NCBI GenBank assembly: GCA_024734495.1 | Contig: JALMQS010000070.1 | Location: 12,285,294 to 12,349,293 of the forward strand | Length of the DNA stretch: 64,000 bases | Direction of reading: 5' to 3' | DNA from: Forficula auricularia | Taxonomy: Eukaryota > Arthropoda > Insecta > Dermaptera > Forficulidae | Part shown: positions 30,699 to 41,072 of the stretch, piece after piece | Layout of the letters: the number at the start of each line of letters is the position of its first letter | Numbering within the stretch: the first letter of the stretch is position 1 | Position numbers and translations under genes: made by a program | The notes under the pieces: generated by a model | The model's input: the letters and a program-made list of their open reading frames with translations, nothing else | What the model was told of the DNA's origin: nothing | Databases searched by the model: none

Positions 30699-32947
30699 CC
30701 TTTCTATAAGAACCTAAAATGCAAATTTTAGCCAGTAATACAAAAGCTAAATAAAAAAAAAGAACATTTTTGTTCCACTCTAATGTATACTCATCTGCTT
30801 TCATAATTTACCGATAAAAATAGTTCAATTTGTTTCGACCTAATGTAGGCAAGAAAGGCGGGGGTCAAATATTTAATACAAACGATCCATCCACACTAAT
30901 TAACTCTCGAATTTCGGAAGGAAGGAGGGAGAATATTCAAGGGTTGGAATGTGTTATGGATTATTTATTATTGACATAGGTCTTGTAGAGTGAAGATTTT
31001 AGCACTGGGAAATAAGTAATGAGACCAAAAATAAATAAGAGTGGGTCTATATGAATACTAATTGGTAACGTCAGATGTCAGCTTGAACTATTTTTCTCTA
31101 CAGTGACTCTATGGTGACAGTGGCGACACGTAGGGTCATTCGCCATTTTGGGTCTTATTTTAAATTGAAAAATATTAGGAAATTTAAGAAAATTAATATT
31201 TAAACACATTTGCTACACATATTAAAAATATTTTAATTAAAAATAAAAGGTAATAATAATAATATTATATTAAATTTTCTAATATTCTTCAATTTAAAAT
31301 AAGACCCAAAATGGCAGATGACCCAAAGTGTCGCCACTGTCCCTATAGAGTCACTGTATTTTTCTCTATTAGAACATTTATAAAGAAAGATCTTTAATTA
31401 TCAATTATAATTTACTGCTTTGTTATTGAGAAATACTATAGTATAATACACCTTTTCTAATAATTCTTTGTTAATTTGAAAATTCTTTATATAAAGTTTG
31501 AAGTGAAAGAAAACAAACCTCTGACGTCAAGCATAACATTCTGGTTTCGCAGATAACTTTTTTACTTTTTAATATTTTTAATTATATAATTATTGTGGTG
31601 TGATCAGCACCCCGAAAGTCAAATTCTTACTCGCCAATCGAGTCGTTTTTAGCGGTAATCGTCCCCTGAAGATGTCAAAAATACTGTAAAATCACCTCAT
31701 TGATTAATATATAATTCCTAGAACTGTTGTTTACTCTAAGGCAAATTCCATTAGAAGCAAAATTGTAGAGGATGTAATTTCTGACATTTTTGTTTGAAAA
31801 AAAATTGAAAATAACCACCCAAAATAAGCGGGAGGGTCAAAAATAAAAATTCTATCCCTTTCCACCAAACTCAACTAAATTTTGTATACATAATCAGTGG
31901 GCCTCCAAAAGATTAGAAATGCAAAAACTAACCACCCAAAATGGGAGGGGGGGGGGGTCAAAAAATGAAAATCTAGGCCCTTTATTCTTGACCCTCCCCC
32001 CATTTCAGGAGGTAAGTTTTTGCATTTCTAGCCTTCTCTGGGTCCCCAGAATATGTACACAAAATTTGGTTGACTGGCCGCAAGGACTAGGATTTTAATT
32101 TTTGACCCTCCCTCCCATTTTGGGTGGTTATTTTCAATTTTTTTTAATTAAAAATGTCAAAAATTACATCTTCTACAATTTTGCTTCTAATGGAATTTGC
32201 CGTAGAATATATATTAATCAATGAGTTGATTTTACAGTATTTTTGACATCTTCAGGGGACGATTACCCCTAAAAACGTTTCGATTTGGCGAGTAAGAATT
32301 TGACTTTCGGGGTACTGATCAAACCACAGTATGTATATAATTAAAAATATTAAAAAGTAAAAAAGCTATCATCGAAACCAGAATGTTATGCTTGACGTCA
32401 GAGGTTTGTTTTCTTCCACTTCAAACGTTATATAAAGAATTTTCAAATTAACAAAGAGTTATTAGAAAAGGTGCATTACTAGTATTTCTCAATAACAAAA
32501 CAGTAAATTATAATTGGTAATTAAACTTCTTTCTTTATATATGTTCTAATAGAAAAAAAGAGTTCAAGCTGACATCTGACGTCACCAATTAGTATTCTTA
32601 TAGACCACCCGTATTTATTTTTGGTCTCTTTACTTATTTCCCAGTGTCAAAATCTTCACTCTACAAGACCTAGGTCAATAATAAATAATCCACAACACAT
32701 TCCAACCCTTGAATATTCTCCCTCCTTCCTTCCGAAATTCGAGAGTTAATTAGTGTGGATGGATCGTCTGTATTAAATATTTGACCCCCGCCTTTCTTGC
32801 CTGTATTAGGTCAAAACAAATTGAACGATTTTTACCTGTAAATTATGAAAGCAGATGAGTATACATTAAAGTGAAACGAAAATGTTCTTTTTATTTTCTT
32901 TTTGTAATACTGGCCAAAATTTAGCATTCTAGGTTCATAAAGAAAGG
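30699..32947. repeat. 2.25-kb palindrome
   Basis: Starts CCTTTCTATAAGAACCTA and ends with its imperfect complement. The arms match across about 1 kb (for example GGAAGGAAGGAGGGAGAATA and its complement at about 32730). The centre holds head-to-head poly-C/poly-G modules (31930-32150). The left arm is longer because of the 256-bp insertion at 31101-31356. No open frame of note. Confidence 0.85.
31101..31356. mobile_element. TIR element inserted in the palindrome's left arm
   Basis: Inverted ends of ~68 bp start CAGTGACTCTAT and share CAGTGGCGACAC and CCATTTTGGGTCTTATTTT. Flanked by a perfect 12-bp repeat TATTTTTCTCTA (31089-31100, 31357-31368). The right palindrome arm (near 32550) has one copy of the equivalent stretch and no element. 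Terminal TA suggests mariner-type, but the duplication is 12 bp. Confidence 0.85.
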
Positions 32948-32949
32948 AC

Positions 32950-33322
32950 AAAAATTTGTTTGTCATATTTCAATATCTTAAGGTGCCGCAAAGTGCTTTA
33001 ATTTTGTTAAAAATTTGAAAATTGTTTTTAATGTTTTCTTCTGCATGTATTTATACCAAATGTAGTTGTAAGACAAGAAAACGAAATAAAAATTATTTAC
33101 TATCAACTTATTGGGAAAATATTCGAAATAATAGTAAAAAATATATCAAATTGTATCGTTCTTGCTGTACCTTAAGACATGCTATAATCACTTTCTCAAA
33201 ATTCTTTATGCGTTTTTTTACATCAATTAACATTTATTTTGTGGTATTACAATAACAATTTAGGTGTGTGCTGATCACACTACAGTATGGGATATGTTAT
33301 TTGGGTTCTGAAATCAGATTCC
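32950..33322. other. No gene recognised
   Basis: The 77-codon ORF at 33022-33255 has a few cysteines but no domain I recognise. Confidence 0.4.
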
Positions 33323-33325
33323 TAA

Positions 33326-33669
33326 AGGGGCCTACAAACTTGCAACTTGGTTGCCAACTAGGATGCCAACTTGTTTGCCACAGACTATGCAACCTAACCT
33401 TGCAACCACAAGGCCCATCAACATCAGTAAGCAAAAGTCATTGTTTGATCTAGTTTGTTGTGTGTACAATTCGTGAAAATGTCTACCTAATTCGTGAGAT
33501 CGTGAAATTGTGACCAAAATCGTGAGATCTGGTCAACTATGCTAATGTTTCCAATCAAGTCGCCAACCGTTGGTGCAACCTGAAATTGCAACTTCAACCA
33601 TCCCACAGACCTTCAACATTCTTTGCAACATGTCATGTTTGCAACCAAGTTGCAAGTCTGTAGGCCCCT
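33326..33669. mobile_element. PIF/Harbinger-like MITE 1
   Basis: Ends AGGGGCCTACAAACTTGCAA and inverted GACTTGCAAC...GTAGGCCCCT, flanked by TAA (33323-33325, 33670-33672). A 3-bp TWA target and GGGCC-type ends fit Harbinger. Confidence 0.7.
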
Positions 33670-33672
33670 TAA

Positions 33673-33878
33673 GGGCCAGTTGTATGTCGGTTGGTAAAGT
33701 CTTTGTAAAAGCTGACAAAGGGTATAGCATTAGAATTCACATTGTGCCCGTCGGGATGGGCAATTAGATGAAAGTGCGTGCCATCTGATTAGCCGTCCGG
33801 CCGGGCACAAGTGTAATTCTAAGGTTTTACCCTTTGTTACTTTTACAAAGACTTTACAAACCGACATACAACTGGTCC
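33673..33878. mobile_element. PIF/Harbinger-like MITE 2
   Basis: Ends GGGCCAGTTGTATGTCGGTT and inverted partner, flanked by TAA (33670-33672, shared with MITE 1, and 33879-33881). The interior is a near-complete foldback (GAATTCACATTGTGCCCG and CGGGCACAAGTGTAATTC). Confidence 0.75.
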
Positions 33879-33881
33879 TAA

Positions 33882-34727
33882 ATGTTCAGTATAGCCTTCG
33901 GTCTACAATTTATACAATCAAATTCCTTCTCTTATTATTGGAATCTAACGAATAACTAATAATTCTCCTCCTCCATCGGATTCACTCTCACAATTGGTTT
34001 TAATAAATTAATCTGTCTGTTTATGTAAATCCACCCTGTGCGCGATGGAAGTGTAGGAGGGGGGTGGGTGCCGGGGATGTTTTGGTTAGGATCGATGGTC
34101 AATTGTCGAGTGTTTGAACGACCTGACCCTAAACTCTGGTCAACCACCATAATACGAGGATGCCTGTCAATTTGGTGCGAGTGATTGAGCATAAATAGGT
34201 GCGTCGGAGCATGAGCCCCTCATTGGCATGCTCCACATGCAGCATTGCCATTTACGCGGCTCCACATTCATTGCGGACACATTCCATGCAAACACCGAAA
34301 TCCGATGTCTCTCTCCCTCGTGAGTCATTTCTTGCCTCTCACCATAAACAACGGCCACAATTTATCTGCTTTCAAGCTGTCTTCGCACATATACCTTTAT
34401 GTGGATATATTCATACACACTCTATAAAGAGAGAAACATGTTTTCAACCTACAGTTGTAATTAATTTCTTGAAAAACAGGTTGGTTTCCAATAACAAGCG
34501 AGAACAGTAGCAGGTCACATTTTATGCACTATGTTAAGGCTACCATTAATTAATTTTGCTTTCAAATTTAATTCATTCATAATAATAATTCAACTGAGTT
34601 TGAGCCAAATGAAATTTATTTATTTTTATTATTAGCGTCAAGATTTAAGTATCTTTTTGAGTATCTTTTTTTGAAAAGTACATAAACATTATAATATTAA
34701 GAAATTCATTTATTTTATTTAGGAATG
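33882..34727. other. Less AT-rich non-repetitive DNA
   Basis: 34030-34400 is less AT-rich and has no repeat partner here. CATAAATAGG at about 34190 resembles a TATA element. The 103-codon plus ORF at 34199 has no recognised domain. The region could be host regulatory DNA, but I cannot show it. Confidence 0.35.
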
Positions 34728-34855
34728 AATCTAAGATTTTAGTAGAACTATTTTTACATTGCACATCAGAGGGCTTCGTCCCCTCAGGAATCGAACCCAA
34801 TCGCTAATTAGCTTTCCGGGCCGTTATCCAAACCCTTAAGACAATTCTCTCTCTG
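34728..34855 (-). mobile_element. tRNA-derived SINE, GCCCGGAAAGC type, copy 1
   Basis: On the minus strand: GGATAACGGCCCGGAAAGC, B box GGGTTCGATTCC, then AATGTAAAAATAGTTCTAC and AATCTTAGATTC. Inverted relative to the copy at 35535-35650. Confidence 0.7.
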
Positions 34856-34864
34856 GTATGTAAC

Positions 34865-35025
34865 CGAGGGGTGAACCGCGACCTAAAATACATCTACTTC
34901 CACTTCCAATTTCATTTCCAAGTGGAAGACAATAGATGGCAATAGATTATCTAATGAATTACAAAGTAATTCCGATTAATTCCAAAGATGGTGTACACCT
35001 AATTCCATTCGCGGTTCACCCCCCG
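34865..35025. mobile_element. MITE with CGAGG termini, copy 3
   Basis: CGAGGGGTGAACCGCGA and its inverted end, 161 bp, with perfect 8-bp duplication TATGTAAC (34857-34864, 35026-35033). Confidence 0.9.
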
Positions 35026-35316
35026 TATGTAACATATATAAAAAATAAAGCTAAAGTTCTAGTTTTGCCTGATTTTTTTCTTTTCTCTTCTAGTTGAAAG
35101 GAGTGAAAAATCTTTAGCTTTATTCCTTAAATATTTTTTTTTTTATTGGCCTTTCTAGCCATAGGCCAATTTACGATAGTGTTATTTTTTAAATTTTGTC
35201 TTCTATCTAGGGATCAGATTTTAGCGGTTGGCGCGAGTCGGATCCGAACCCAGGTCCAATTTCTTATATATGTTGCATATCAGAGGGAGATTTGTCTTAT
35301 ACCAAAACTAAGGCGG

Positions 35317-35521
35317 GTGGAGGGGGGGGGGGGGTTAAAAATTAAAAATCTAGGCCGTTTAAGCAAACTCAACAATATTTTGTGTACATAATCATTGGTA
35401 CCCCAGAAGTCTAAAAATGCAAAAACTAACCGCCCCGCTACATGATTATAAATAATTTTAGGGGCTAGGTTGTATGGTAAAGTCAAGTGTATGGCCACAT
35501 CAGAACACGTCAGCTTATTTT
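35317..35521 (+). repeat. Right part of a GTATGGTAAAG-family element
   Basis: Poly-G tract, module (TAGGCCGTTTAAGCAAACTC), GGTTGTATGGTAAAGTCAAG and GGCCACATCAGAACACGTCA. Same order as 58640-58992. Confidence 0.7.
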
Positions 35522-35534
35522 AATAAAACTAGAT

Positions 35535-35650
35535 AGGTTTGGCTAACGGCCCGGAAAGCTAGTTAGTTGGGTTCGATTCCTGAGGGCACGAAGTCCTCTG
35601 ATGTGCAATGTAAAAATATTTCTACTATAATCTTAGATTCGTTCCTAAAT
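35535..35650 (+). mobile_element. tRNA-derived SINE, GCCCGGAAAGC type, copy 2
   Basis: TAACGGCCCGGAAAGCTAG, B box GGGTTCGATTCC, CTCTGATGTGCAATG, AATCTTAGATTCG. Confidence 0.7.
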
Positions 35651-35694
35651 AAAATAAAATAAAATTCTTTTTTATTTTTATTCAGTGGCTATAA

Positions 35695-35935
35695 TACTTC
35701 AATTTTTTACTTTACCACACTGGGAATGGTGAAGTATTGGAATCGTGCATGAAAAAAAGTGATTTTCGAAATATCTCGAAAGTATTTTGATAAAAAAAAA
35801 TTAAATTTAAAGCATTTAGTTCTACAATCAAACCTTATATAAAGGAAATCGAAAAATTTATATATATATATATAGTATTTTAAGAGATATTAACACAATG
35901 TCTGTTAGCGAGTGCGTGTTTCCAAATTTTGTGTA
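35695..35935 (+). repeat. Left part of a GTATGGTAAAG-family element
   Basis: TTTTTTACTTTACC, GAATCGTGCATGAAAAAAAG, ATATCTCGAAAG and TGTCTGTTAGCGAG correspond to 58268-58510. Diverged and ends before the hAT terminus at 35946. Confidence 0.65.
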
Positions 35936-35945
35936 CGCTCTAGGT

Positions 35946-36400
35946 CAGGGGTTCCCAACCTTTTTATAGTATCGTACCTGTACGTTATAAACAAATAGGT
36001 GACTTACCAGTAGACCAAAAATTTTGAAATTGGAAATAAAATGCAATGGAGAACATTTGTAATAAAGGTAAGTAACTTGGGATATATTTTGATTGTTAAA
36101 CAATACATAAAATATATTATAATAATCACTTTAAAATATATATAATTAGAGAGAAGGTTGGGCCTGTTTATTATTAACTAAAGAAGTAATATCGGGCTCA
36201 ATGTTTATCAATTTAAGAAGAAGATCCGATTCAATGTCCAGCAAAGCTCTATATTTGATTTTCATCGTAGTCATTGAAAAAATCCTTTTTCACATAAATA
36301 TGTGGTCACAAATGGTATTAAAAATTTTACTGCTTGGCAAGAAACTTCTCGGCATCCTTTACGAACAGATAGCCAAGAAGTGAAGTGGTTGGAGCTTGGA
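35946..36400 (-). mobile_element. hAT element relic, transposase 3' end plus terminus
   Basis: CAGGGGTTCCCAACC at 35946 is a classic hAT terminal inverted repeat. Just inside it, on the minus strand, lies the C-terminal part of a hAT transposase (36146-36335). The other terminus was not found. Confidence 0.7.
36146..36335 (-). pseudogene. hAT transposase C-terminal dimerisation region, frameshifted
   Basis: Minus strand reads LIPFVTTYLCEKGFF, then after a one-base frame change SMTTMKIKYRALLDIESDLL and INIEPDITSLVNNKQAQPSL before TAA at 36146-36148. Large hydrophobics followed by a KYR-L-DIE-DL motif and an IEP-I...KQA-PS end are typical of Charlie/ZBED-like hAT transposase C-termini. The frameshift and missing upstream part show that it is dead. 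Confidence 0.75.
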
Positions 36401-36528
36401 GTTGGAGATTTAATATTTTATATTTCTATGAAAATCATTAACTAAGACCACAGTGGGACCCTTTCTATATATTTCAGATTTTTCCGAGGGTGTCAAAGTT
36501 AATTTATTTTTCTCTTATTCTATATAAT

Positions 36529-37247
36529 AAAAATGAATTTCTGTTTATTTGTAAGCGCAGATCTCTCAAATGCCTGGACCGATTTGGCTAATTTTTTTTT
36601 AAATGTTTGTAATAGTCCAATTCAGGTTAATACGTAAAAAAAATTGGAAAAGTTGCCCTGAAAATTGGAAAATTCAGGAAAAACTAAAAAAAAAAAAAAA
36701 AAAAAATCAGGTTAGCCAACATAGCTTGCCAAACAATAAAAGAACTAAACTAGCAAAAAAAAAACAAGTGTTATATTGTTTTAAAATCTAGGAAATTTCA
36801 GCCTATTGAAATTATTAAAAACCTATTTTGAGCCTAATTAAACCAACATTTTCTATAATCTAATAATAAACTTTAAAAGTTTATTATTTTTAATTTTTTA
36901 ATTTGATAATTCTCCCCAAATGAAGATTTTTAGCTTTTTTATTGAATTTTTACAAGACAAAAACTTTATTTTAATTTAAGTTGAAAGGTTCTTTTTGCCG
37001 AATAATTAAGTAGCAGAAGGGGACAATAAAATATTGTCTTCTGCTGGAAAAATAAATTTTTTAAATTCATTCATAAAGAGATATACTTTGTCCTCTTCAT
37101 CAATCTATTACAATTAATTCACAAGAGTTGATATATGAAAGTGTTCTTTACAAGTGTATAAAACATCAATAAAACAGCCATGTGGAGGTCCAGGGGGCGA
37201 AGCCCCCTGGCTAGTAAAGGCCCGCCGAAGGCGGGCCTTGAAGCTAG
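36529..37247 (+). mobile_element. Non-autonomous Helitron
   Basis: Starts TCTATATAATAAAAATGAAT, then TTTCTGTTTATTTGT and GGACCGATTTGGCTAA, a known insect Helitron 5' style. Ends with hairpin GGCCCGCC-GAA-GGCGGGCC and CTAG at 37244-37247, followed by T. A second hairpin CCAGGGGGC-GAA-GCCCCCTGG with CTAGT lies just before it (37191-37215). A decayed GAGACTATAG-family fragment lies inside (about 37018-37130). No Rep or helicase coding sequence. Confidence 0.7.
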
Positions 37248-37248
37248 T

Positions 37249-37967
37249 ATCAAAATAAATACCATGTGACGAACGCTTGACTAGGCAAAGTTTAACTACA
37301 AATTAATTAAAGAATTTCAAATTAGAGTTTTGATTAGACCTAGATCATTGGGTTTTTAATTAATTTTGATTAATTGAGATAACTCTATTTGCATTCCATA
37401 TAATATAAAAGGCCATAGGTAATTAAATAATAATTGGATTGATTTGATACGCAGTTCCCAATTATTAGATAAGAGGTAACTTTGAATTACAGCTTTCCCT
37501 AGTGTGGCTGTTCAATCTGCAACGAATAGAGCAGAGCATCAATATCAAGCTCAAGCACGTCTCATTCTCTATGTAAGACCACACACGGCCAATAAATTGA
37601 GCCAGCTATCTAGCTAGCATTGTATTGATAGCCGGAGCTGAGAGTGCACCAAGTAGAAATCGGAAGAAAATAAACCTGCTCATGAATATGAAAATATTTT
37701 ACAGTGAAATCTAAATTTTCTATTGAATTTTTTTAAGTTCAAAATAATAAAAATAATAAATACATCAATTTGACCCTCTTCATAAAAAGAAGAATATAGA
37801 GGGGTGAAATATAAATAAATTCATAAATTATAATGAACACGAAACATGGGTTCATAATTTTGTTAATAGCTGGGATTTTTGTTAAGGCTTTGCTAGTCAG
37901 ATTGATTGATGATCTCGAAGAATCTTTTAGTTGAACCATACTTAATTAGAAATTAAGTACATTAGAA
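37249..37967. other. No gene recognised
   Basis: 37490-37670 is less AT-rich with no repeat partner. The minus ORF at 37739-37939 is low complexity. Confidence 0.45.
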
Positions 37968-38114
37968 CAGGGTTGTCCAACCTTTTGGCTTATATTTGAA
38001 GAAAAAAAATTGCCTCGGACCGCGGATAAAATATTATTATTGTATTGATATTTGCTATTTAAAAAAGATAGTTAATAATGATATATCACTCGCATCCATA
38101 ATAAGTATTAATTA

Positions 38115-38250
38115 AAACAAGAATAGCAGGGAATTGGATAATAAATAAAAAACAGAGTTTTTTTAAATGGGCCAGACTTTTCGTCATTTAATAAAAACTC
38201 TCTTGTTTATTTATTGTCTAATTCCCTGCTATTCCTGTTTTAATAGTTAA
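38115..38250. repeat. Small foldback, relative of 15485-16058
   Basis: Arms AGCAGGGAATTGGATAATAA and GTCTAATTCCCTGCT with AAACAGAGTTTTTTTAAATG between. The hammerhead-like core is largely lost. Confidence 0.6.
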
Positions 38251-38501
38251 TAATGTAGAAATAATAACTTTATTATTTTTTTAGCTCATAGTGAGCTTCT
38301 AATTTTACTTTTCGTAAATTTTATACTTGAAAATAGTTTCTCATATATGTAAATACATACCTACATACTTACAAAAAGTGATATTATGTATTAGTATTTG
38401 TTTAGGTATATTTTTCCTGGCTAGATAATTAATATAAAATTCTAATGAAGAGACAATATTCAATTTTTTTTTCAGATCGGTATCTAATTGTTGTTCTAGA
38501 A

Positions 38502-38764
38502 CATAGGTTCTCAAAGGGCGCTGGAGCCTTTAATGAGGGCGGTAGCGGATCCAGAGGCAAATTGGGTAGTTGAGGCATTCAAGAGGAGCGGTCAAATAAA
38601 TACCATAAATAAATTGAATAAATTTATTATATTTAATATTTTTATAATTGTTTATTTTTAATATTTTAATATTTCATATAAAATTAACCATTTTGGACTA
38701 GGCGTTGAAATTTTTGTTCTCTTCTAAAGGGGGCGATGGTCTAGAAAAAGATTGGCAAACACTG
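38502..38764. mobile_element. hAT-type MITE nested in a hAT relic
   Basis: Perfect 8-bp duplication TTCTAGAA (38494-38501, 38765-38772). Ends CATAGGTTCTCAAAG and GATTGGCAAACACTG are imperfectly inverted. 263 bp, non-coding. Confidence 0.8.
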
Positions 38765-39095
38765 TTCTAGAACATTCAATCAGAAAGTTCGCAAGTAGAA
38801 AATTTATTTCTAATGAAAATGAAGTCTTGAAATCTAGTTCCAGATTCAAAATTTAAAATTAGCACTTTTATTTTTCGAAAACTTCACAGTAGATTTTCAG
38901 ATTTCTTATTTTAGAGAAAAAAATATCAGCCCATATTGTTGTGAGTTTTCGAGTATCTACATATAAATCTCAATATTTTAAGGAATTTTATGACTTTATA
39001 TTGGGCCACGGTTTGGAGAGCCCTGGTTTAAATCAAATGGAATTAAATAGATTCAATAGCTAGAAAAATGTTAATATTTTCATATATATTACTTT

Positions 39096-39800
39096 ACCAT
39101 ACAGGGTATGGTCAAGTATTGTAATCGTGTATGAAAAAAGTGTTTTTTTCCTTCTTTTTTTCAAAATATCTCAAAAACGGCTGAAAGAATTTTGATTAAA
39201 AAAATTGAACGAAACCATAGCATTTCGCTATAAAAAAAATCCTTAATAAGTGAACATCGAAAAAATTATATTTTTCGAGATAATAATTGTCAAAATGTCT
39301 GTTAGCTAGTTAGTCGTCTGTGCGTTACCATATTTTTGTGGACGAGCTAGTTCAAAAACTAGTGTGAATATCAAAACCAAATTTCACACGTAGTTTTGGT
39401 CCATTGAGATTAAGAGCTGATTAGATTTTGGTGCATATCGACCCAAAATTAAGAGGCTGGAGGGGGGGGGGGGNNNNNNNNNNNNNNNNNNNNNNNNNNN
39501 NNNNNNNNNNNNNNNNNNNNNNNNNNNNNNNNNNNNNNNNNNNNNNNNNNNNNNNNNNNNNNNNNNNNNNNNNCCCCCCCCCCCCCCCCGTATGGTCAAA
39601 AAATGAAAATCTAGGCTCTTCTACCAAACTCAACCAAATTTTGTAATCAGAGGGCCCAGAGTAATCTAAAAATGCAATAACTTACCCCCTCCACTAAATG
39701 ATTATAAGTGATTTTATTAAATATTAAATATAAGTGAGGGGCCAGGTTGTATGGTAAAGTCAAGTGGATGGCCACATCAGAACACGTCATCTTATTATAT
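39096..39800 (+). mobile_element. GTATGGTAAAG-family element interrupted by an assembly gap
   Basis: CTTTACCATACAGGGTATGG, ATCGTGTATGAAAAAAGTG, ATCTCAAAAACGGCTG, TTAGCTAGTTAGTCG on the left; module, GGTTGTATGGTAAAGTCAAG and GGCCACATCAGAACACGTCA on the right. Same order as 58268-58992. Poly-G meets the gap on the left and poly-C on the right. Confidence 0.75.
39474..39573. other. Assembly gap, 100 N
   Basis: Exactly 100 N between a G run (39462-39473) and a C run (39574-39589). Reading frames crossing it are meaningless. Confidence 1.
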
Positions 39801-40645
39801 ATAAGATAAGTTCCCCCAAGTACCAAGTGCAAAAGTTCACCTTTAATAGCTGTCTCTTGCTTCATTTTTGATATAACTTCTACTAAAGTTTTAGAAGATA
39901 AGGTAATAGTATATAAATTGTTTTATATGACTCATAAATAGGGATATTAGATAAGTCGTTTAGCATATTGTAACAATTTCGTATCCATAATCTATTTGTC
40001 CCCCTTGTTCTCTCTATCCGTTTTAGAAGTTGCAAGTAAACCGGGAGGAAAATTGAATTTTCAAAATAATCAAATTAAAGTACACTTTGACTTGGTCGTT
40101 TGATACACACAGAGACCGAATCAATCAAACCATGCAGATCGGAGTAGCCGGGCTTCAACCAGTCAGCGTAACCCCAGATAGCCAGATTAAATAAATATTC
40201 CATCCCTTGAAAAGTCTGCCCGATCTCAGTACAATCTACTCAGATTTCCATCTACGCTTCGTATCCCAAAAAAGTATTAAAAAAATAAATAATAATTTCA
40301 TCTCAATTGATTGAATTATCGACTTTGGCTTTTCTCTATAAATCAATTTTCACAACTTAATTAACAACAGATATATGGACAAAACCAAAAAGATTGGTGT
40401 ATATTGTATATTTTTTAATTAAGTTAAATATATAATAATAAATCAAATGCTAGACTCCATATTGATTTAATCCTTATTCCTATTTGCTCTTGCTCTTCAT
40501 TTAACTGATTAAGGCTTTTTTTTAATTTTTATTCATAAAATAAATGAAGTATTGAAATAGCCTCTTCAGAGGTCTTCATATTCTAAAGATAAGTAGTATC
40601 CTTAACTCATAGTAAATCCATATTAAATAAAATATTTATTTACTC
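39801..40645. other. No gene recognised
   Basis: AT-rich with a less AT-rich patch at 40110-40210. No repeat partner seen. Confidence 0.45.
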
Positions 40646-40652
40646 TTATCTT

Positions 40653-40697
40653 TATTAAAGATGTTTCACCTTGCACCAACACCACAATCTCTACTGA
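40653..40697 (-). mobile_element. 45-bp mini-insertion, copy 2
   Basis: Same unit as 27866-27913, flanked by TTATCTT (40646-40652, 40698-40704). Confidence 0.7.
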
Positions 40698-40790
40698 TTA
40701 TCTTCTAATTCTATTAAGATCAAATATACTTTCAAAAGAGTAGACCTAGGGAAATAAAGCTACTAATGTTCTAAATAAAGTAAAGAAAAT

Positions 40791-41072
40791 TTAAAATTTT
40801 ACATGCAAGTCCTCCAGGTCAGCATCCTCAAACTTTTTCGGCTGTCCAGGCCGCTCCTTGTCGTTCAGATCAAAATCACCACTTCGAAACCGTCCAAACC
40901 AACGTTGGCAGATTTTTTCAGATAAAGCATGGTCCCCATAAACTCCCCCGAGAATACGAGACGTTTCCGCAGCCGATTTCTTCATTAAAAAATAGTGCAA
41001 CATCACCTCCCGCAAATGCTTTTTTTTCGGCACAAAATACGCTATGTTTACAAGCCAATATCTCATACACAA
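40791..41072 (-). pseudogene. Mariner transposase N-terminal domain, truncated
   Basis: Open frame of 93 codons. VPKKKHLREVMLHYFLMKKS, then ILGGVYGDHALSE, ICQRWFGRFRSGDFDLND and ERPGQPKKFEDADLE follow the order of the mariner DNA-binding region: a first helix-turn-helix, the YGxxALSExxCxxWFxRFxSGDFD segment, then the ERPGQPKKFED linker. The frame ends soon after in HVKF. The second helix-turn-helix and the DD34D catalytic domain (about 250 residues) are absent. The true start is unclear, as the first residues (MCMRYWLVNIAYF) do not look like family sequence. Confidence 0.85.

Larger units (their letters stand above)
37968..39025. mobile_element. hAT element relic, host of two nested elements
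   Basis: CAGGGTTGTCCAACCTTTTG on the left; GGTTTGGAGAGCCCTG on the right mirrors it. GCCTCGGACCGCGG and TTGGGCCACG occur inside the ends, as in hAT elements. The flanking 8 bp no longer match. Contains 38115-38250 and 38502-38764. Confidence 0.6.

Noticed and set aside
30699..32947. Integrated viral genome ends
   Set aside because: No viral gene or motif was found. The arms are non-coding and carry the same modules as local transposons.
33268..33767. Overlapping ORFs on both strands
   Set aside because: They are translations of the inverted ends of two Harbinger-like MITEs.
34199..34510. 103-codon ORF in less AT-rich DNA
   Set aside because: Three overlapping frames here are similarly open and none has a recognisable domain.
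39384..39646. Three ORFs containing runs of X
   Set aside because: They cross the 100-N gap and flanking homopolymers.
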